From contig NZ_LABY01000001.1 of the NCBI RefSeq assembly GCF_001043975.1, positions 1-43,816 of the forward strand: a DNA stretch of 43,816 nucleotides. The letters are read 5' to 3'. Made by a program: the position numbers and the translations under genes. The DNA is from Methylobacterium variabile. GTDB lineage: Bacteria > Pseudomonadota > Alphaproteobacteria > Rhizobiales > Beijerinckiaceae. Shown here in pieces: positions 1 to 10,381 of the stretch (within the stretch, counting starts at the first letter, position 1; every line of letters starts with the position of its first letter). The notes under the pieces are model-generated. The model was not told the origin of the DNA. It searched no databases and saw only the letters and a program-made list of their open reading frames with translations.

Positions 1-90
1 CGATGCCAAGGCGTCCGGCGCATCAGCACCGGCGCCCGTTCGGGCTTGCCTTGCGCCTCCGAACGGGTCCGTTCGAAGGCGCGGCGGTAT
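1..90 (-). repeat. Left copy of a structured stop-codon repeat (truncated by window edge)
   Basis: Read on the minus strand, this stretch matches 41132-41221 at about 88 of 90 bases. The copy begins inside the TGA stop codon of lpd and runs downstream off the window edge, so only its first 90 bases are visible. It holds the hairpin pair CGAACGG/CCGTTCG with a 2-base loop, and GCCCG/CGGGC with an AA loop. The right-hand copy shows the whole unit. The role is unknown. The position suggests a 3'-end structure or a dispersed palindromic element. Confidence 0.85.
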
Positions 91-1484
91 CAGATGTGCA
101 GCGCCTCGCCGAGCGCCCGCAGGTTCGCCTCGTGGAAGGCCTCGCCGAGGGTCGGGTGGGCGTGGATCGTGCCGGCGATGTCCTCGAGCCGGGCGCCCAT
201 CTCGAGGGCGAGGCCGAACCCCGCCGCCAGCTCCGAGACGCCGGCGCCGACCGCCTGGATGCCGAGCACCAAGTGGTTGTCGGCCCGCGCCGTCACCCGC
301 ACGAAGCCGTCCTCGGCCCCGAGCGTCATGGCGCGGCCGTTGGCGGCGAAGGGAAACAGGCCGGTGCGGATCTCGTGGCCCGCAGTGCGGGCCTCCTCGG
401 GCGAGAGGCCGGCCGAGACGACCTCCGGATCGGTGAAGCAGACGGCGGGGATCGCGACCTTGTGGAAGGCGCGGCGGCGCCCCGCCACGAGGTCGGCCAC
501 CATCTCGCCCTGAGCCATCGCCCGGTGGGCCAGCATCGGCTCGCCGGTGACGTCGCCGACCGCCCAAACGTTGCGCATCGAGGTCGCGCAGCGCTCGTCG
601 ATGCGGATGAACGGCCCGCTCATGTCGAGGTCGAGGCGGTCGAGGCCGAGATCCCCGGTGCGCGGCCGTCGCCCGACCGCGACCAGGATCACCTCGGCCG
701 GGATTTCTCGCGCATCGCCGCCGACCTCGACGGCGAGCGCGTCGCCTCCCGCCGTCAGCCCGGTCGCCTTCGCGCCGAGCAGCACCTCGATCCCCAAGCT
801 GCCGAGGCGCCGCGCCACCGGCCGGGTCAGCTCGGCATCGTAGGTCGGCAGGATCCGCTCGGCCATCTCGACCACCGTGACCTTGGCGCCGAGCTTGGCG
901 AAGGCGGTGCCGAGCTCGAGGCCGATATAGCCCGCGCCGACCACCGCCATCGTGGCCGGGACTTGTCGCAGCGACAGGGCCTCGGTCGAGGAGATGACGC
1001 GGCCGCCGAAGGGAATATGCGGCAGCGCCGCCGGGACCGAGCCGGTCGCCAGGATCACGTGCTCGGCCCGCACCCGCTCGGGGCCGGTATCGGTCTCGAC
1101 GAGGCAGGTCTTGCCGTCGACCATGGTGCCGCGCCCGCGCAGAATCTTGACCCCGCCGCGCTTCAGGAGCGACGCGACCCCGGTGTTGAGGCGCCCGACG
1201 ATGCCGTCCTTCCAGGCGATCGTGCGGGTGAAGTCGAGCCGCGGCGGCCCGGCGGACAGGCCGAAGGGCGAGCCGTCCTCGGCCTGCAGCACGGCCGCGT
1301 GGAAGGCTTCCGCCGCGTGGATCAGCGCCTTCGAGGGGATGCAGCCGACGTTGAGGCAGGTGCCGCCGAGGCGGTTCTCCTCGACCAGCACGGTGTCGAT
1401 GCCGTGCTGGCCGGCCCGGATCGCCGCGACGTAGCCGCCCGGCCCGCCGCCGAGCACCAGGAGCTTGGTGGTGATCTCGCCCAC
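90..1484 (-). CDS. lpd: Dihydrolipoyl dehydrogenase (E3) of the branched-chain 2-oxoacid dehydrogenase complex
   Basis: The 464-residue flavoprotein reoxidises dihydrolipoamide on the E2 subunit with NAD+. The N-terminal FAD Rossmann motif GGGPGG lies near residues 13-18. It is followed by the redox disulfide motif [13 protein letters not shown] near residues 41-53, a central NAD-binding [10 protein letters not shown] segment and a C-terminal dimerisation domain with HAHPT, which carries the catalytic His. Length is typical of the family. It is the last gene of the operon, starting one base after the bkdB stop, so it is probably the E3 dedicated to this complex (Lpd-Val type). The structured repeat starts in its stop codon. 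Identity as a lipoamide dehydrogenase is secure; assignment to this complex rests on context. Confidence 0.95.
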   Translation of the reverse strand: MGEITTKLLVLGGGPGGYVAAIRAGQHGIDTVLVEENRLGGTCLNVGCIPSKALIHAAEAFHAAVLQAEDGSPFGLSAGPPRLDFTRTIAWKDGIVGRLNTGVASLLKRGGVKILRGRGTMVDGKTCLVETDTGPERVRAEHVILATGSVPAALPHIPFGGRVISSTEALSLRQVPATMAVVGAGYIGLELGTAFAKLGAKVTVVEMAERILPTYDAELTRPVARRLGSLGIEVLLGAKATGLTAGGDALAVEVGGDAREIPAEVILVAVGRRPRTGDLGLDRLDLDMSGPFIRIDERCATSMRNVWAVGDVTGEPMLAHRAMAQGEMVADLVAGRRRAFHKVAIPAVCFTDPEVVSAGLSPEEARTAGHEIRTGLFPFAANGRAMTLGAEDGFVRVTARADNHLVLGIQAVGAGVSELAAGFGLALEMGARLEDIAGTIHAHPTLGEAFHEANLRALGEALHI

Positions 1485-1485
1485 G

Positions 1486-2907
1486 TCAGGCCTCCATGAA
1501 CAGCATCGCGGGCGTCTCCAGCAGGGCCTTGAGCGCCTGCACGAACAGGGCGGCGTCGTAGCCGTCGACCACCCGGTGGTCGAACGAGGCCGAGAGGTTC
1601 ATCGTCAGGCGCGGCACGAAGGCGCCGTCGCGCCAGACCGGGCGCATCACCTGCTTGTTGACGCCGATGATCGCGACCTCCGGCCGGTTGATCACCGGCG
1701 TCGTCACGATGCCGCCGAGCGCGCCGAGCGACGTGATGGTGATGGTCGAGCCCGAGAGCTCGTCGCGGGCAGCCAACCCGTTGCGGGCGGCCTCCGCCAG
1801 GCGCCGCACCTCGGCCGCCGAGTTCCACACGTCCCGGGTCTCGGCGTGGCGCAGCACCGGCACCATCAGACCCGACGGGGTCTGGGTGGCGATGCCGACA
1901 TGGATCCCGGCGTGGCGGTGGATCACCTCCCCCTCGTCGTCGTAGTGCGCGTTCATCTGCGGGAAGTCCGGCAGGGCGCGCACCAGGGCCTGGACCAGGA
2001 ACGGGATCAGGGTCAGCTTCGGGCGGCTCGCACCGTGGCGCTGGTTGAGGCTCGCGCGCAGCTCCTCCACGGCCGTGACGTCCACCTCCTCGACGTAGGA
2101 GAAGTGGGCGACGCGCCGCTTGGCGTCGGCCATGCGCTGGGCGATGCGCCGGCGCAGGCCGATGACCTTGATCTCCTCGACCGCCGTCCGCGGCAGCCGC
2201 CCGGCGGGAACGGGCGCCGCCTCCTCGGGCGGGGTGTTCAGGAAGGCGTCGAGGTCGTCGTGGCCGATGCGCCCGGCCGGCCCGGTGCCGCGCACCTGCC
2301 GCAGGTCGATCCCGGCTTCGAGCGCCCGCTTCCGCACCGCCGGGGAGGCGACGGGCTTCTCGCCGGGCGGCCGCGGCGGGCCGGAGGAGGGTGCCGCCGC
2401 GGCGGGGCGCGAGGCCGGGGGAGCGGGCTTCGGTGCCGGAGGCTTTGGTGCTTCGACCGGCTTCGCCTGAGGGGCAGGCTTCGCCTGAGGGGCGGGCTCG
2501 GCTCGCGCCACCGGCGGAGGCGGCGGCTCCAGCCCGTCCGCCGCGGGCGTGAGGGCGGAGGCCGGCTGGCCCGCCGCCTCGTCCTGCGCCGCCTGGACCG
2601 CCGGGGCGACCGCGATTCCGGCCTCGGGCGTCGCCGCGGCGCCGGCTGTGGGCGCGGCGGCCCCGCCCTCGATCTCGAGCCGCACCAGCTCGGCGCCGAC
2701 CGCCAGCATCTGGCCGGCCTCGGCCCCCAATGCCGCGACGGTGCCGCTCACCGGCGAGGGGATCTCCACCGTCGCCTTGTCGGTCATCACGTCGGCGAGC
2801 GGCTGGTCCTCGCGCACGACGTCGCCGACCTTGACGTGCCAGGCCGAGACCTCGGCCTCGGCCACGCCCTCGCCGATATCGGGAAGCTTGACGATGCGAA
2901 AGCCCAT
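1486..2907 (-). CDS. bkdB: Branched-chain 2-oxoacid dehydrogenase E2, dihydrolipoyl transacylase
   Basis: The 473-residue E2 core transfers branched-chain acyl groups from E1 to CoA. An N-terminal lipoyl domain carries the lipoylated Lys at about residue 44 in DKATVEI. A long Ala/Pro-rich linker (roughly 85-190) includes the repeated KPAPQAKP type of sequence. Next come a peripheral subunit-binding domain ([15 protein letters not shown], near 200-235) and the acyltransferase domain ending in the catalytic [11 protein letters not shown] motif. It starts four bases after the bkdA2 stop and ends one base before lpd, so translation is tightly coupled. It could equally be named a generic 2-oxo acid E2. 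The bkdA1/bkdA2-type E1 genes support the branched-chain assignment over pyruvate or 2-oxoglutarate. Confidence 0.93.
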   Translation of the reverse strand: MGFRIVKLPDIGEGVAEAEVSAWHVKVGDVVREDQPLADVMTDKATVEIPSPVSGTVAALGAEAGQMLAVGAELVRLEIEGGAAAPTAGAAATPEAGIAVAPAVQAAQDEAAGQPASALTPAADGLEPPPPPVARAEPAPQAKPAPQAKPVEAPKPPAPKPAPPASRPAAAAPSSGPPRPPGEKPVASPAVRKRALEAGIDLRQVRGTGPAGRIGHDDLDAFLNTPPEEAAPVPAGRLPRTAVEEIKVIGLRRRIAQRMADAKRRVAHFSYVEEVDVTAVEELRASLNQRHGASRPKLTLIPFLVQALVRALPDFPQMNAHYDDEGEVIHRHAGIHVGIATQTPSGLMVPVLRHAETRDVWNSAAEVRRLAEAARNGLAARDELSGSTITITSLGALGGIVTTPVINRPEVAIIGVNKQVMRPVWRDGAFVPRLTMNLSASFDHRVVDGYDAALFVQALKALLETPAMLFMEA

Positions 2908-2911
2908 GGCC

Positions 2912-3925
2912 TCAGCCCTCCATCGCGGCGCGAAGGGCCCGGCCGACTCGCTCGGGGCCCGGGAAGTAGGCCCATTCCTGGGCGTGCGGGTAGGGCGTGT
3001 CCCAGCCCGCCACCCGGACGATCGGCGCCTCGAGGTGGTAGAAGCAGGATTCCTGCACCAAAGCCGCGAGCTCGGCGCCGAAGCCCGAGGTCAGGGTCGC
3101 CTCGTGGGCGATGACACAGCGCCCGGTCTTGCGCACCGAGGCCTCGATCGTCTCCGTGTCGAGGGGGAGCAGCGTGCGCAGGTCGATGATCTCGGCATCA
3201 ATCCCCGTCTCGGCGGCCGCGGCCTCTGCGACGTGCACGATGGTGCCGTAGGCGAGCACCGTGACGGCTGACCCCTCGCGCCGGATCGCCGCCTTGCCCA
3301 GCGGCACGGTGTAGTGCCCGTCCGGCACCTCGCCGAGGTCGTGGCGGGCCCAAGGCGTCACCGGCCGGTCGTGGTGGCCGTCGAACGGTCCGTTGTAGAG
3401 CCGCTTGGGCTCCAGGAAGATCACCGGGTCGGGATCCTCGATCGCGGCGATCAGCAGGCCCTTGGCGTCGTAGGGGTTCGACGGCACCACGGTCTTGAGG
3501 CCCGCCACGTGGGTGAACAGGGCTTCCGGGCTCTGGCTGTGGGTCTGGCCGCCGAAGATGCCGCCGCCGGTCGGCATCCGCACCACCATCGGGGCCGTGA
3601 ACTGGCCGCCCGAGCGGTAGCGCAGGCGCGCCGCCTCCGACACGATCTGGTCGTAGGCCGGGTACATGTAGTCGGCGAACTGGATCTCGACGCAGGGCTT
3701 CAACCCGTAGGCCGCCATGCCGACCGCGACGCCGACGATGCCGAGCTCGCTGATCGGCGCGTCGAAGCAGCGGCTCTTGCCGAAGCGCGCCTGCAGGCCC
3801 TGCGTGCAGCGGAAGACGCCGCCGAAATAGCCGACGTCCTCCCCGAACACGACCACGTCGTCGTCGCGCTCCATCGCCACGGCCATCGCGTCGCGAATGG
3901 CCTCGATCATCGTGCGGCGCGGCAT
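2912..3925 (-). CDS. bkdA2: Branched-chain 2-oxoacid dehydrogenase E1 beta subunit
   Basis: The 337-residue beta subunit pairs with bkdA1 in the thiamine-diphosphate decarboxylase. It shows the transketolase-like pyrimidine-binding fold (MIEAIRDAM, then VFGEDVGYFGGVFRCTQGL, with ISELGIVGVAVGMA) and the C-terminal transketolase domain (DAEIIDLRTLLPLD). The ATG at 3925 is chosen because it lies one base after the bkdA1 stop and gives the family length. The frame stays open further upstream, but that part is a shadow of the bkdA1 3' end. It is the third gene of the operon. Family identity is certain; substrate preference for 2-oxoisovalerate and relatives is inferred from the operon and the Lrp-type regulator. 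Confidence 0.94.
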   Translation of the reverse strand: MPRRTMIEAIRDAMAVAMERDDDVVVFGEDVGYFGGVFRCTQGLQARFGKSRCFDAPISELGIVGVAVGMAAYGLKPCVEIQFADYMYPAYDQIVSEAARLRYRSGGQFTAPMVVRMPTGGGIFGGQTHSQSPEALFTHVAGLKTVVPSNPYDAKGLLIAAIEDPDPVIFLEPKRLYNGPFDGHHDRPVTPWARHDLGEVPDGHYTVPLGKAAIRREGSAVTVLAYGTIVHVAEAAAAETGIDAEIIDLRTLLPLDTETIEASVRKTGRCVIAHEATLTSGFGAELAALVQESCFYHLEAPIVRVAGWDTPYPHAQEWAYFPGPERVGRALRAAMEG

Positions 3926-3926
3926 G

Positions 3927-5514
<1,588 letters not shown>

Positions 5515-5617
5515 GCGCGTCCTCCCGCGACGCTTGATTTGCCCCCTTTGTATCCCGGTCCGGCCGGATGGTCCTCGCCGATTTTCGCCGCTAAAGCGGG
5601 TTTTTGGAGAACACGCG

Positions 5618-6172
5618 ATGGCCTCTGAGGGCGCTGCGCCGAACAGGCGTTCCGGGCGGACGCAGCCCGCCACCAGGGGCGCGGAGCCTCACCGGCTCGA
5701 CGACGTCGACCGGAGGATCCTGGGCGCGCTGCGGGCGGACGGCCGGCTGACCATCGCGGCGCTCGCCGAGCGGGTTGGCCTGTCGCAATCGCCGTGCTGG
5801 ACGCGCCTGCGGCGCCTCGAGGAGGCGGGGCTGATCCGCGACTACGTCGCCCTCCTCGATCACCGGGCCCTCGGCATCCCGGACGTGGTCTTCGTCGAGG
5901 TGACCCTCGACAAGCACGACGACTCGGTGCTGGAGGCCTTCGGCACCGAGATCCTGCGCATCCCGGAGGTGCTGGAAGCGCATCTGGTGACCGGCGACTA
6001 CGACTACATGATCAAGGTCGCGGTCAGCGGTACCGCGCATTACGAGCGCTTCCTGCGCGAGAAGCTCTACCGGATCCGCGGCATCCGCCAGTCGCGCTCG
6101 GTCTTCGCCCTGCGCACGCTCAAGCAGGAGGTCTCGGTCGATCCGGTCGCCATCGCCCGGCAGGCGCAGTGA
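5618..6172 (+). CDS. bkdR: Lrp/AsnC-family regulator, probable bkd activator
   Basis: The 184-residue transcription factor has a winged HTH (LDDVDRRILGALRADGRL...LAERVGLSQSPCWTRLRRLE, about residues 23-70) and a C-terminal RAM/ACT-like ligand domain (VFVEVTLDKHDD...GDYDYMIKVAV). The ATG at 5618 is preferred over an upstream in-frame ATG at 5513 because GGAGA at 5606-5610 is correctly spaced and because the upstream start would overlap the ACT gene start. Divergent pairing with a bkd operon is the known arrangement of BkdR in Pseudomonas, which senses branched-chain amino acids. The 103-base gap to 5514 should hold both promoters. The symbol is given by context; the family is certain. Confidence 0.85.
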   Translation: MASEGAAPNRRSGRTQPATRGAEPHRLDDVDRRILGALRADGRLTIAALAERVGLSQSPCWTRLRRLEEAGLIRDYVALLDHRALGIPDVVFVEVTLDKHDDSVLEAFGTEILRIPEVLEAHLVTGDYDYMIKVAVSGTAHYERFLREKLYRIRGIRQSRSVFALRTLKQEVSVDPVAIARQAQ

Positions 6173-6279
6173 CGGCGCTGGCCCCGAGACCGGTTCCCCC
6201 TCGACCTGGCGGCAGGCGCGGCGGTTGTCCGCCGGCACGCAGGCGTTAAGCTGCCCGCAAAATATCGGGAGGGAATGCC

Positions 6280-7413
6280 ATGAACCGCCGCGGGACGCTG
6301 GTCTCTGCTCTGCTGCTGTCGTTGGGCCTGGCCCACGGGTCCGCCCTCGCGGCCGATCCGGTGCGGATCGGGGTCGCCGCGGCGATCACCGGGCCCGGCG
6401 CCGAATCCGGCAAGTACCTCGTCCAGGGGGCGAAGCTCGCCGCCGAGGAGGTCAACAAGGCCGGCGGCGTGCTCGGCCGCCCGCTCGAGTTCGTGATCCA
6501 GGACGACCAGAGCACCAACCCGGGCGCCATCCTGGCCTTCAGCAAGCTCGCCGCCGACCCCGCCATCCCGGCCTTCATCGCGCCGGTGCGCAGCACCCAG
6601 GTCCAGGCCATCGCGCCGGACGTCGCCAAGACGGGCAAGCCGGCGATGATCGGCGGCACCGATCCGCAGCTCACCGCCGCCGGCAACCCCTGGCTCTTCC
6701 GCTTCCGCCCGAACGACCGCTACTCCGCCCGCGTCATCGCCGAGTTCGGCGTGAAGACGCTGAACCGGCGTAAATGGGCGCTGGTGCATTCCAGCGACAC
6801 GTTCGGCACCAGCGGCATGCGCAACCTCGCCGCCGCCCTGAAGGAGCAGGGGATCGAGCCCGTGGTGGTGCAGGCCTTCCCCAACAACTCGCAGGACTTC
6901 ACCGCGGTCGCGCTCGCGGTGAAGCAGTCCGGCGCCGACGTGCTCGGCACCTACATCCCGTTCGAGACCGACCAGGGCATCTTCGCCCGGCAGCTGCGCC
7001 AGCTCGGCGTCGCCATCGACTGGGTCGGCTCCTCCACCACCGCCAGCGCCACGGCCCTGAAGCTCGCCGGAGCGGCGCTGGAGGGCGCCTACGCGGCCTC
7101 CGACTTCCACCGCGACGCCAACCCGGTCGCCAAGGCCTACGCGGAGAGGTACGAAGCCGCCTACAAGGCTGCGCCCGACTTCTTCTCGGCCTGGGCCTAC
7201 GACGCCGTGACGATCCTGTCGCGGGCGATCAACGCGGCCGGCAGCCTCGAGCCGGGCAGGATCCGCGACGCGCTCCTCGCGACCAAGGGGATCCAGGGAG
7301 CGGAGGGGATGTACAACTTCGACCAGAACGGCGACGGGCTGCACGGCTACAACGTGGTGCGCAACGAGCGCGGGGCGGTGACGTTCATCAAGCGGGTGGA
7401 GTTCGAGAAGTAG
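6280..7413 (+). CDS. Branched-chain amino-acid-type ABC substrate-binding protein (orphan)
   Basis: The 377-residue periplasmic binding protein has a signal peptide (MNRRGTLVSALLLSLGLAHG, cleavage near ALA-AD at about residue 25) and a type I periplasmic-binding fold of the LivJ/LivK family (IRIGVAAAITG-like start, VNKAGGVLGRPLEFVIQDDQS, PAFIAPVRSTQVQAIAP). GGGAGGGAA precedes the ATG. No permease or ATPase genes are adjacent, so it would use a transporter encoded elsewhere or serve as a sensor. Its place beside the bkd regulator suggests a branched-chain amino acid or 2-oxoacid ligand, but that is only inference. It differs clearly from the other binding protein at 30136-31320. Confidence 0.88.
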   Translation: MNRRGTLVSALLLSLGLAHGSALAADPVRIGVAAAITGPGAESGKYLVQGAKLAAEEVNKAGGVLGRPLEFVIQDDQSTNPGAILAFSKLAADPAIPAFIAPVRSTQVQAIAPDVAKTGKPAMIGGTDPQLTAAGNPWLFRFRPNDRYSARVIAEFGVKTLNRRKWALVHSSDTFGTSGMRNLAAALKEQGIEPVVVQAFPNNSQDFTAVALAVKQSGADVLGTYIPFETDQGIFARQLRQLGVAIDWVGSSTTASATALKLAGAALEGAYAASDFHRDANPVAKAYAERYEAAYKAAPDFFSAWAYDAVTILSRAINAAGSLEPGRIRDALLATKGIQGAEGMYNFDQNGDGLHGYNVVRNERGAVTFIKRVEFEK

Positions 7414-7464
7414 AGGGCCGGCGCATACATCGGATCTCTGGCGTCGATGTTGTCGCCCGCCATC

Positions 7465-7500
7465 GTCATCCTGGGTTCCGCTGCGCGGCCCCGGGATGAC
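7465..7500. repeat. CATCC-GGG palindromic intergenic repeat
   Basis: GTCATCCTGGG and CCCGGGATGAC form an 11-bp stem with one wobble around a 14-base loop. It sits between the convergent ends of the binding-protein gene and the hydroxyacid dehydrogenase gene, so it could act as a two-way terminator. Related copies lie at 14989-15029, 29979-30016 and 30076-30114. Confidence 0.75.
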
Positions 7501-7536
7501 GTCCAGGGGGGCGGAACGCGTCCCGCCCTTTCGCCG

Positions 7537-8724
7537 TCACCGCCCGCCGCCCTTGCGCTCCCGGACATGGTCGCGGGTGATGTCGGCGAGCGTCGGCGTG
7601 CCGAGCAGCGTCATCGCGTTGTCGAGCTCACTGCGAAAGATCTCGATCGCCCGGGAGACGCCCTCGGTCCCGCCCGCCGACAGGCCCCAGAGGAACGGCC
7701 GCCCCATGCTGCAGGCGGTGGCGCCCAGCGCCAGCGCCTTCACCACGTCGGTGCCGCGGCGGACGCCGCCGTCGAGGATGATCTCGGCCCGGCCCGCGAC
7801 GGCCGCGGCCACGTCCGGCAGGGCCTCGATCGCCGCCGGGACGTCGTCGAGCTGGCGGCCGCCGTGGTTGGAGACGATCACCGCCTCGATCCCGAGCGCC
7901 ACCGCCTTCTCGGCATCGGCCGGGTGCAGGATGCCCTTCAGCGCCATCGGCCCGCGCCAGTGCTCGCGGATGCGGGCGATGTCGTCCCAGTTCGCCGAAG
8001 GGTCGAACAGCGAGGCGACGTGCTGGGCGACGCTGGTGAAGCCGCCTCCCGCCGCCTCGAAGTTGCCGAAGCCCAGCCGCGAGCGCGCGACGCCGGCGAG
8101 CCAGCCCGGCCGGCGGGCGAGGTCGAAGGCGGTTGCGAGGCGCGGCCGCAGCGGCATCGTGAAGGCGTTGCGCAGGTCGCGCTCGCGCCGTCCCTGCACC
8201 GCGAGGTCGACCGTGAGGCAGAGCACCCGGTAGTGCGCCGCCGCGGCGCGGGCGAGGAGCGCCTGCATCCAGTCCCGGTCGCGCAGGAAGTAGAGCTGGA
8301 ACCAGCGCTCCCCGTCGGGCGCGCCCGCGGCGACGTGCTCGATCGAGGCGACGGAGTTCGTCGACAGGCAGTAGGGGATGCCGGCGCGCGCTGCCGCCCG
8401 GGCCCCCGCGACCTCGCCGTCGGGCCAGAAGAAGCCGGCGAGCCCGGTCGGCGCCATCATCAGCGGCAGGGACGAGGTCGCGCCGAGGATGGGCCGGGTC
8501 AGGTCGCGGCGCGCGACGTCGACCCCGACCCGCGGCATCAGCATCCAGCCGTCGAACGCCTCGACGTTGTCGCGCAGCGTCCGCTCGTCCTCGGCGCCGC
8601 CGTCGATGAAGTCGAACACCGCCCGCGGCAGCCGCCGGGCGGCGAGGGACCGCAGGTCGGCGATCGCGTGGGCCTGCCGCAGCCTGGCGCTCAGCCGGGT
8701 CGAGGCGACGGGCTGCGCCGGCAT
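7537..8724 (-). CDS. FMN-dependent alpha-hydroxyacid dehydrogenase (LldD-like)
   Basis: The 395-residue flavoprotein would oxidise an L-2-hydroxyacid such as lactate. It shows the family core from residue 15 on: FDFIDGGAEDERT, LMMAPTGLAG, QLYFLRDRDW and ALKGILHPADAEKAVALG. The active-site His sits in IVSNHGGRQLD and the FMN phosphate site is LDGGVRRGTDVVKALALGA. Start choice is uncertain. The ATG at 8724 gives the family length but has no clear ribosome site. An in-frame GTG at 8814 has a perfect GGGGAGG five bases upstream and would add 30 residues. The substrate cannot be told: lactate, mandelate and glycolate enzymes look alike here. The gene converges on the binding-protein gene and is divergent from the channel gene. 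Confidence 0.88.
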   Translation of the reverse strand: MPAQPVASTRLSARLRQAHAIADLRSLAARRLPRAVFDFIDGGAEDERTLRDNVEAFDGWMLMPRVGVDVARRDLTRPILGATSSLPLMMAPTGLAGFFWPDGEVAGARAAARAGIPYCLSTNSVASIEHVAAGAPDGERWFQLYFLRDRDWMQALLARAAAAHYRVLCLTVDLAVQGRRERDLRNAFTMPLRPRLATAFDLARRPGWLAGVARSRLGFGNFEAAGGGFTSVAQHVASLFDPSANWDDIARIREHWRGPMALKGILHPADAEKAVALGIEAVIVSNHGGRQLDDVPAAIEALPDVAAAVAGRAEIILDGGVRRGTDVVKALALGATACSMGRPFLWGLSAGGTEGVSRAIEIFRSELDNAMTLLGTPTLADITRDHVRERKGGGR

Positions 8725-9051
8725 GGCCGGGACCGGCGCGGCCGGGGACGCCGTCAGCGCCGATGACGACCGATGGGCGACCGCCCGCCCCGTGTGGCGC
8801 TCGTCTCCCTCCACGCTTGCCTCCCCGGCATCCTGTTCTCGTTCATCATCGCGCCCCGCCGGCTCCGGCGCCGGGAGAGCCCGATCCTCGCAACCGGTAG
8901 CACCCGCGCCGATCGACCGGCAACCGCCGGCCCCGGGCCGCTCCCCGGGGACGAGACGCGGACGGGGCGCGTTGGGGCCGGGGTGGAACGACATAAGATG
9001 CCGTGCGTCGACCTCGCTCCAGCCCGTGGCGGGCGGCGCAGCGGCAGGACC

Positions 9052-9861
9052 ATGGCGGATCGGGATTCGGCTGAGCGGGGCGAGATCGAGGATCGCTCGG
9101 CGCCGCGCGCCACGGTCGTCCACGAGGCGGTCCGCAAGCAGGGGAAGGAGGAGCTGTCGCGCCCCGCCGGCTCCCTGTTCTGGTCCGGCGTCGCGGCCGG
9201 CATCGCCATCACGGCCTCGATCATCGCCCAGGGCGCGCTGCACCACAAGCTGCCGGCCGAGATGGCGTCCCGGACGCTCGTCTCGCAGCTCGGCTATCCC
9301 CTCGGCTTCCTGATCGTGATCCTGGGGCGGCTCCAGCTCTTCACCGAGCAGACGATCGTGACCGTCCTGCCTCTCGTCACCCGGCCGAGCGGGCGCGCCC
9401 TCGCGGCGACGGCCCGGCTCTGGGGAATCGTGCTCCTCGGCAACTTGGTCGGCACCGGCGCGGCGGCGGCCATCAACACCTACGGCCACCTGGTGAGCGG
9501 GGAGCTGCTGTCCGCCATGGTGGCGGTGTCGCGCGAGAGCCTGCTGTACCGGACGCCGTCGGAGGTCCTGCTCCAGGGTATCCCGGCCGGGTTCCTGATC
9601 GCGACCGTCGCGTGGCTCCGGGCGGCGTCCAGCGGGGGCGAGTTCTGGATCGTCCTCACCCTCACCTTCGCGATCGTGCTCGGCGACTTCACCCACGTGG
9701 TGGCCGGTGCGGCGGAGGCGTTCCTGCTGCTCTGCGTCGGCGAGGCCGGCCCCGGTCAGGTGATCGGCGGGATGATCCTGCCGGCGCTCGTCGGCAACGT
9801 GATCGGCGGCACCGGCCTGTTCGCGCTCCTCGCCCACGCCCAGGTCCGCCAGGAGCTGTGA
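9052..9861 (+). CDS. Formate/nitrite transporter family membrane protein
   Basis: The 269-residue membrane protein of the FNT family is closest in style to YfdC. About six hydrophobic segments follow a charged N-terminal tail of about 35 residues (VVHEAVRKQGKEELSRP). FNT-like stretches include GSLFWSGVAAGIAITAS, LGRLQLFTEQTIVTVLPL, GNLVGTGAAA and GDFTHVVAGAAEAF, with a C-terminal GNVIGGTGLFALL. The ATG at 9052 follows GGCAGGACC; earlier in-frame codons extend into non-conserved sequence. It faces away from the hydroxyacid dehydrogenase gene. FNT channels pass small monovalent acids, and the YfdC branch has no proven substrate, so the cargo is open. Confidence 0.85.
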   Translation: MADRDSAERGEIEDRSAPRATVVHEAVRKQGKEELSRPAGSLFWSGVAAGIAITASIIAQGALHHKLPAEMASRTLVSQLGYPLGFLIVILGRLQLFTEQTIVTVLPLVTRPSGRALAATARLWGIVLLGNLVGTGAAAAINTYGHLVSGELLSAMVAVSRESLLYRTPSEVLLQGIPAGFLIATVAWLRAASSGGEFWIVLTLTFAIVLGDFTHVVAGAAEAFLLLCVGEAGPGQVIGGMILPALVGNVIGGTGLFALLAHAQVRQEL

Positions 9862-9941
9862 CGGGTGCCCCCGCCTTCCGATTTTCGTCCCGCACCGTAC
9901 TTGATAAGCAGGGCCTGCCCGATTCGCGCAAAGGGAGACCC

Positions 9942-10376
9942 ATGAGCTTCGTCCAGTCGGCCTTCGGCCGGTTCAAGCAGACGGTGACGGCCTATGCGGG
10001 CGACACCCCCCTGATGCGGGCGGCGGTGTCGGCCAGCGCCAACGTGATCGTGGCGGACGGCGAGGTCGCGGGCGCGGAGTTCGAGGCCGCCCTGAAGGGC
10101 ATGCTGGCCGACCCGATCCTGGAGAAGGGCTACGACAGCCTGATGCTGGAGGAGGAACTCTACGACGCGATCGGCCGGGCCCGGACCCGGGCCGGCCGGA
10201 TGCAGAACATGCACTTCATCCAGGCCATCGCCGAGCGGCCGCCGGAGCAGCGCCAGGGCGTGTTCCTGATCGCCGCGGACGTGGCCGATTTCGAGGGCAT
10301 CAGCCCGCCCGAGCACCGCGCGCTGACCGAGGTGGCCGCGGCGCTCGGGCTCGACCGGGACGCGCTCCTGGGCTGA
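9942..10376 (+). CDS. TerB-family (tellurite-resistance-like) protein
   Basis: The 144-residue all-helical protein has the TerB pattern: a helix MRAAVSASANVIVADGEVAGAEFEAAL with the acidic ADGEV turn near residues 40-44, a middle helix LMLEEELYDAIGRAR, and a second acidic segment AADVADFEGISPPEH. The ATG at 9942 follows a good AAGGGAGA site. The protein is soluble with no signal peptide. TerB proteins bind metal through acidic residues and occur in stress and membrane-associated complexes; lone copies like this are common in alphaproteobacteria and have no firm role. No other ter genes are nearby. It ends five bases before the convergent regulator gene. Confidence 0.85.
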   Translation: MSFVQSAFGRFKQTVTAYAGDTPLMRAAVSASANVIVADGEVAGAEFEAALKGMLADPILEKGYDSLMLEEELYDAIGRARTRAGRMQNMHFIQAIAERPPEQRQGVFLIAADVADFEGISPPEHRALTEVAAALGLDRDALLG

Positions 10377-10381
10377 GCCCT

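Noticed and set aside
2461..2510. Short direct repeats in the bkdB coding region (AQAKP-type)
   Set aside because: They encode the flexible Ala/Pro linker common in E2 subunits and need no other explanation.
5588..5605. CCGCT-AA-AGCGG followed by GTTTTT just before the Lrp-type gene, resembling a terminator
   Set aside because: The stem has only five pairs and a two-base loop that cannot close normally; too weak to call an attenuator.
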